A stretch of 56,438 bases of DNA from Rhynchonema sp. JSB1_4. Lineage: Eukaryota > Nematoda > Chromadorea > Monhysterida > Xyalidae. This document shows, piece after piece, positions 54,728 through 56,438 of the stretch (within the stretch, counting starts at the first letter, position 1; each line of letters begins with the position of its first letter). The notes below the pieces were generated by a model that saw nothing but the letters and a program-made list of their open reading frames with translations, did no database searches and had not been told where the DNA came from. The stretch spans positions 1-56,438 of the forward strand of contig JASAMV010003345.1 of assembly GCA_030248065.1 (NCBI GenBank). The letters are read 5' to 3'. The translations under genes were made by a program, and so were the position numbers.

Positions 54728-55132
54728 CAGTGTAGTTCCTGGTCCGGAGGGGGAACAGACGTACCCTCCACTATTTTCGGAGGGGGAACAGACGTACCTA
54801 CCTGGGGGGGAAGGGGGGGGGGGGAAGTCCCAATTTGGGGGGGGGGACGGAAAAAAGTCATTTTTTGAGGTCGAAAAATTGGACTATTTTTGCCTTCTTT
54901 TGCGAAAAATCCCCTATAAAAAGGGTATTTTGGCGTTTTTTTGGAGGTTTCACCTAAAGTTTACCTATTTTTGGCCTAAAAATGCCTATTTTAGGCCTAA
55001 ATTTGCCCATTTTAGGAAAAAATTGGGGGAGCAGACGTACCCGGAGGGGGAACAGTGGGGCAGGCGTACCTCGGAGGGGGAACAGACGTACCCGAGGGGG
55101 GGTCCCCCCCCTCCCCCCCAGGAACTACACTG
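54728..55132. mobile_element. hAT-type MITE, CAGTGTAGTTCCTGG family
   Basis: 405 bp with CAGTGTAGTTCCTGG and CCAGGAACTACACTG ends. A perfect duplication TTGCAAGG lies at 54720-54727 and 55133-55140. Repeated GGAGGGGGAACAGACGTACC units lie at both ends of the interior. Confidence 0.92.
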
Positions 55133-55140
55133 TTGCAAGG

Positions 55141-56438
55141 TACCCACCTTCCCGGTATTGGGTAGTGTTGGAGGTGGGTGGGGGGTTGGGGGAAGCCCCC
55201 CCACCCAGTACAGTAGGTGTCCCCCTCGCCTGGTTAGTAGGTATCCCCCCGATTTTCACCCCGGTACTGTGGGTTTCCCCCGATTTTGCCCCAAAAGTGC
55301 CAATTTTGGGGTGAGTCTACCCAGCTGGTATTGAGTATTGGGTCAGAGGCCAGGTATTGGGTATTGGGCGGGCCAAAAAATCGGTATTGTGCTCCAGAGT
55401 ACCTCCAACGCTGGTATTGGGTATTGTGCCCACCAGTGGTGTGGTTGGCGGGGGGGGGGGCGGTGCGGGTTAACCCCCACGTGTCCGGTATCTTGATTTT
55501 TCACCCGCCAGGGATATCCGGTATCCTGACTTTTTGTCACAGGGCTACGGCCATCCTACCCTAATTTTTCCGAAAACCGTAAAAATCACCCATTTTAACG
55601 CCAGCGCAAGCATTTTTATGCCGACGCAAGCAAGCATTGCAAAATGCTGAAAATGGCTTGCTGGCGCAAGCATTACCCCCAAACTGACCATTTTTTGCGC
55701 TTGCAACACCGATTTTGCTCAATTTTGCTCTAAAAAGTTGACTTTGTTTTTAAACAACCCCCCTGGGTATCCGAGATTTTTGTTTCAGGGGGCAACCCCC
55801 CCGGTATCCCAGATTTTTTATTTTGGGTATCCGGTATCCAAAAATTTTGGATTTTGGGTACCCGATATCCTGACTTTTTGATTACCCAACGACACCACGG
55901 GTCCCCCCATAGCTAAACCGCATGTATCGCGCGCAACGCGCATTTTGCAGCATTTTTATGATTCCCGTCTAACTGTTTTTTGACTTCAAATGGGATATTT
56001 TGCTTTCTGCCAGGAGAAAGAAGGGAAATTTTTTCTTTTTCACCATTTCATTTGTTTGTGCACATAAAATTTATTTATCCCCTATTGTCGTTATTTTTTT
56101 CGAAAAGTCATTGTTCCTGAAATTTTGTAAAAGTTCAATTTCTAAGCCTAAATTTTGGGTTTTTATCGGTATCGGTCTCAGAGAGCATTGGGTAGAGCAT
56201 TGGTCTGGAGGGGAAATAGGCGGTACCCCACTTCTTTCGGAGGGGAACAGACGTACTGCATACACCTGGGGGAACGCGATTTTGGGGAAAACTCTTTTTT
56301 TAGTTGGAAAATTTGTCCTTTGTTTTGTCCTTTTCTGGGAAAAGTTCTTAATAACAAGGATATTTTGGCACACGCTTTTGCACCTGAAGTTATGCATTTT
56401 GCGCAGAGAATGGTCAGTATACAGATAACTTTGCTCGG
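55141..56438. other. G/C-tract-rich repeat-derived sequence to window end
   Basis: Degenerate GGTATTGGGTATTG units lie at 55325-55435. A possible hAT-like pair of ends (AGTGGTGTGGTTGG at 55433 and CCAACGACACCAC at about 55886) has no clear duplication. A small CAAGCAAGCATT inverted repeat lies at 55595-55675. From about 56195 a sequence with GGAGGGGAACAGACGTAC resembles the start of another element of the preceding family, cut by the window end. No gene recognised. Confidence 0.5.

Overview
This is a eukaryotic, intron-rich and transposon-dense genomic window. The genes have short exons separated by GT-AG introns, and the introns and spacers are packed with small non-autonomous DNA transposons. 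Short degenerate TTAGGC runs (the nematode-type telomere hexamer) are scattered throughout. A two-domain ER immunophilin and a DEG/ENaC channel gene also fit an invertebrate. A nematode or close relative is my best inference, not a proof.

Layout. 1-3.2 kb: repeats only. 3.2-6.7 kb (minus): a DEG/ENaC-type sodium channel gene. 6.7-10.4 kb: repeats, including a foldback element with a telomere-like core. 10.4-21.0 kb (minus): a complete seven-exon gene for a secretory-pathway protein with two FKBP domains and C-terminal NNEL. Its first intron holds a plus-strand C2H2 zinc-finger gene with a frameshift in one finger. 21.0-24.1 kb: spacer. 24.1-39.9 kb (plus): a nearly complete HPS5 (BLOC-2 subunit) gene of about 20 exons, with a C-terminal RING-H2 signature; its introns host a LINE tail and many MITEs. 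39.9-44.8 kb: spacer with large palindromic elements. 44.8-46.8 kb (plus): two linked exons of a gene I do not recognise, with a hAT element inserted just upstream of the second exon's splice acceptor. 47.1-51.3 kb: a decayed BEL/Pao LTR retrotransposon on the minus strand, split by a 2.45-kb DNA transposon that carries a 120-bp tandem array with regularly spaced TGACGTCA boxes. 51.5-52.2 kb (plus): the last two coding exons of CIAO3/NARFL. 52.3-56.4 kb: more elements, ending in G/C-tract-rich hAT-like elements.

The host genes do not form a functional unit: HPS5 acts in lysosome-related organelle traffic, CIAO3 in cytosolic Fe-S assembly, the FKBP protein in ER folding, and the channel at the plasma membrane. 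The strongest non-genic signal is the transposon landscape. At least ten insertions have perfect or near-perfect target-site duplications, several are nested, and the order of insertion can be read directly from the sequence.
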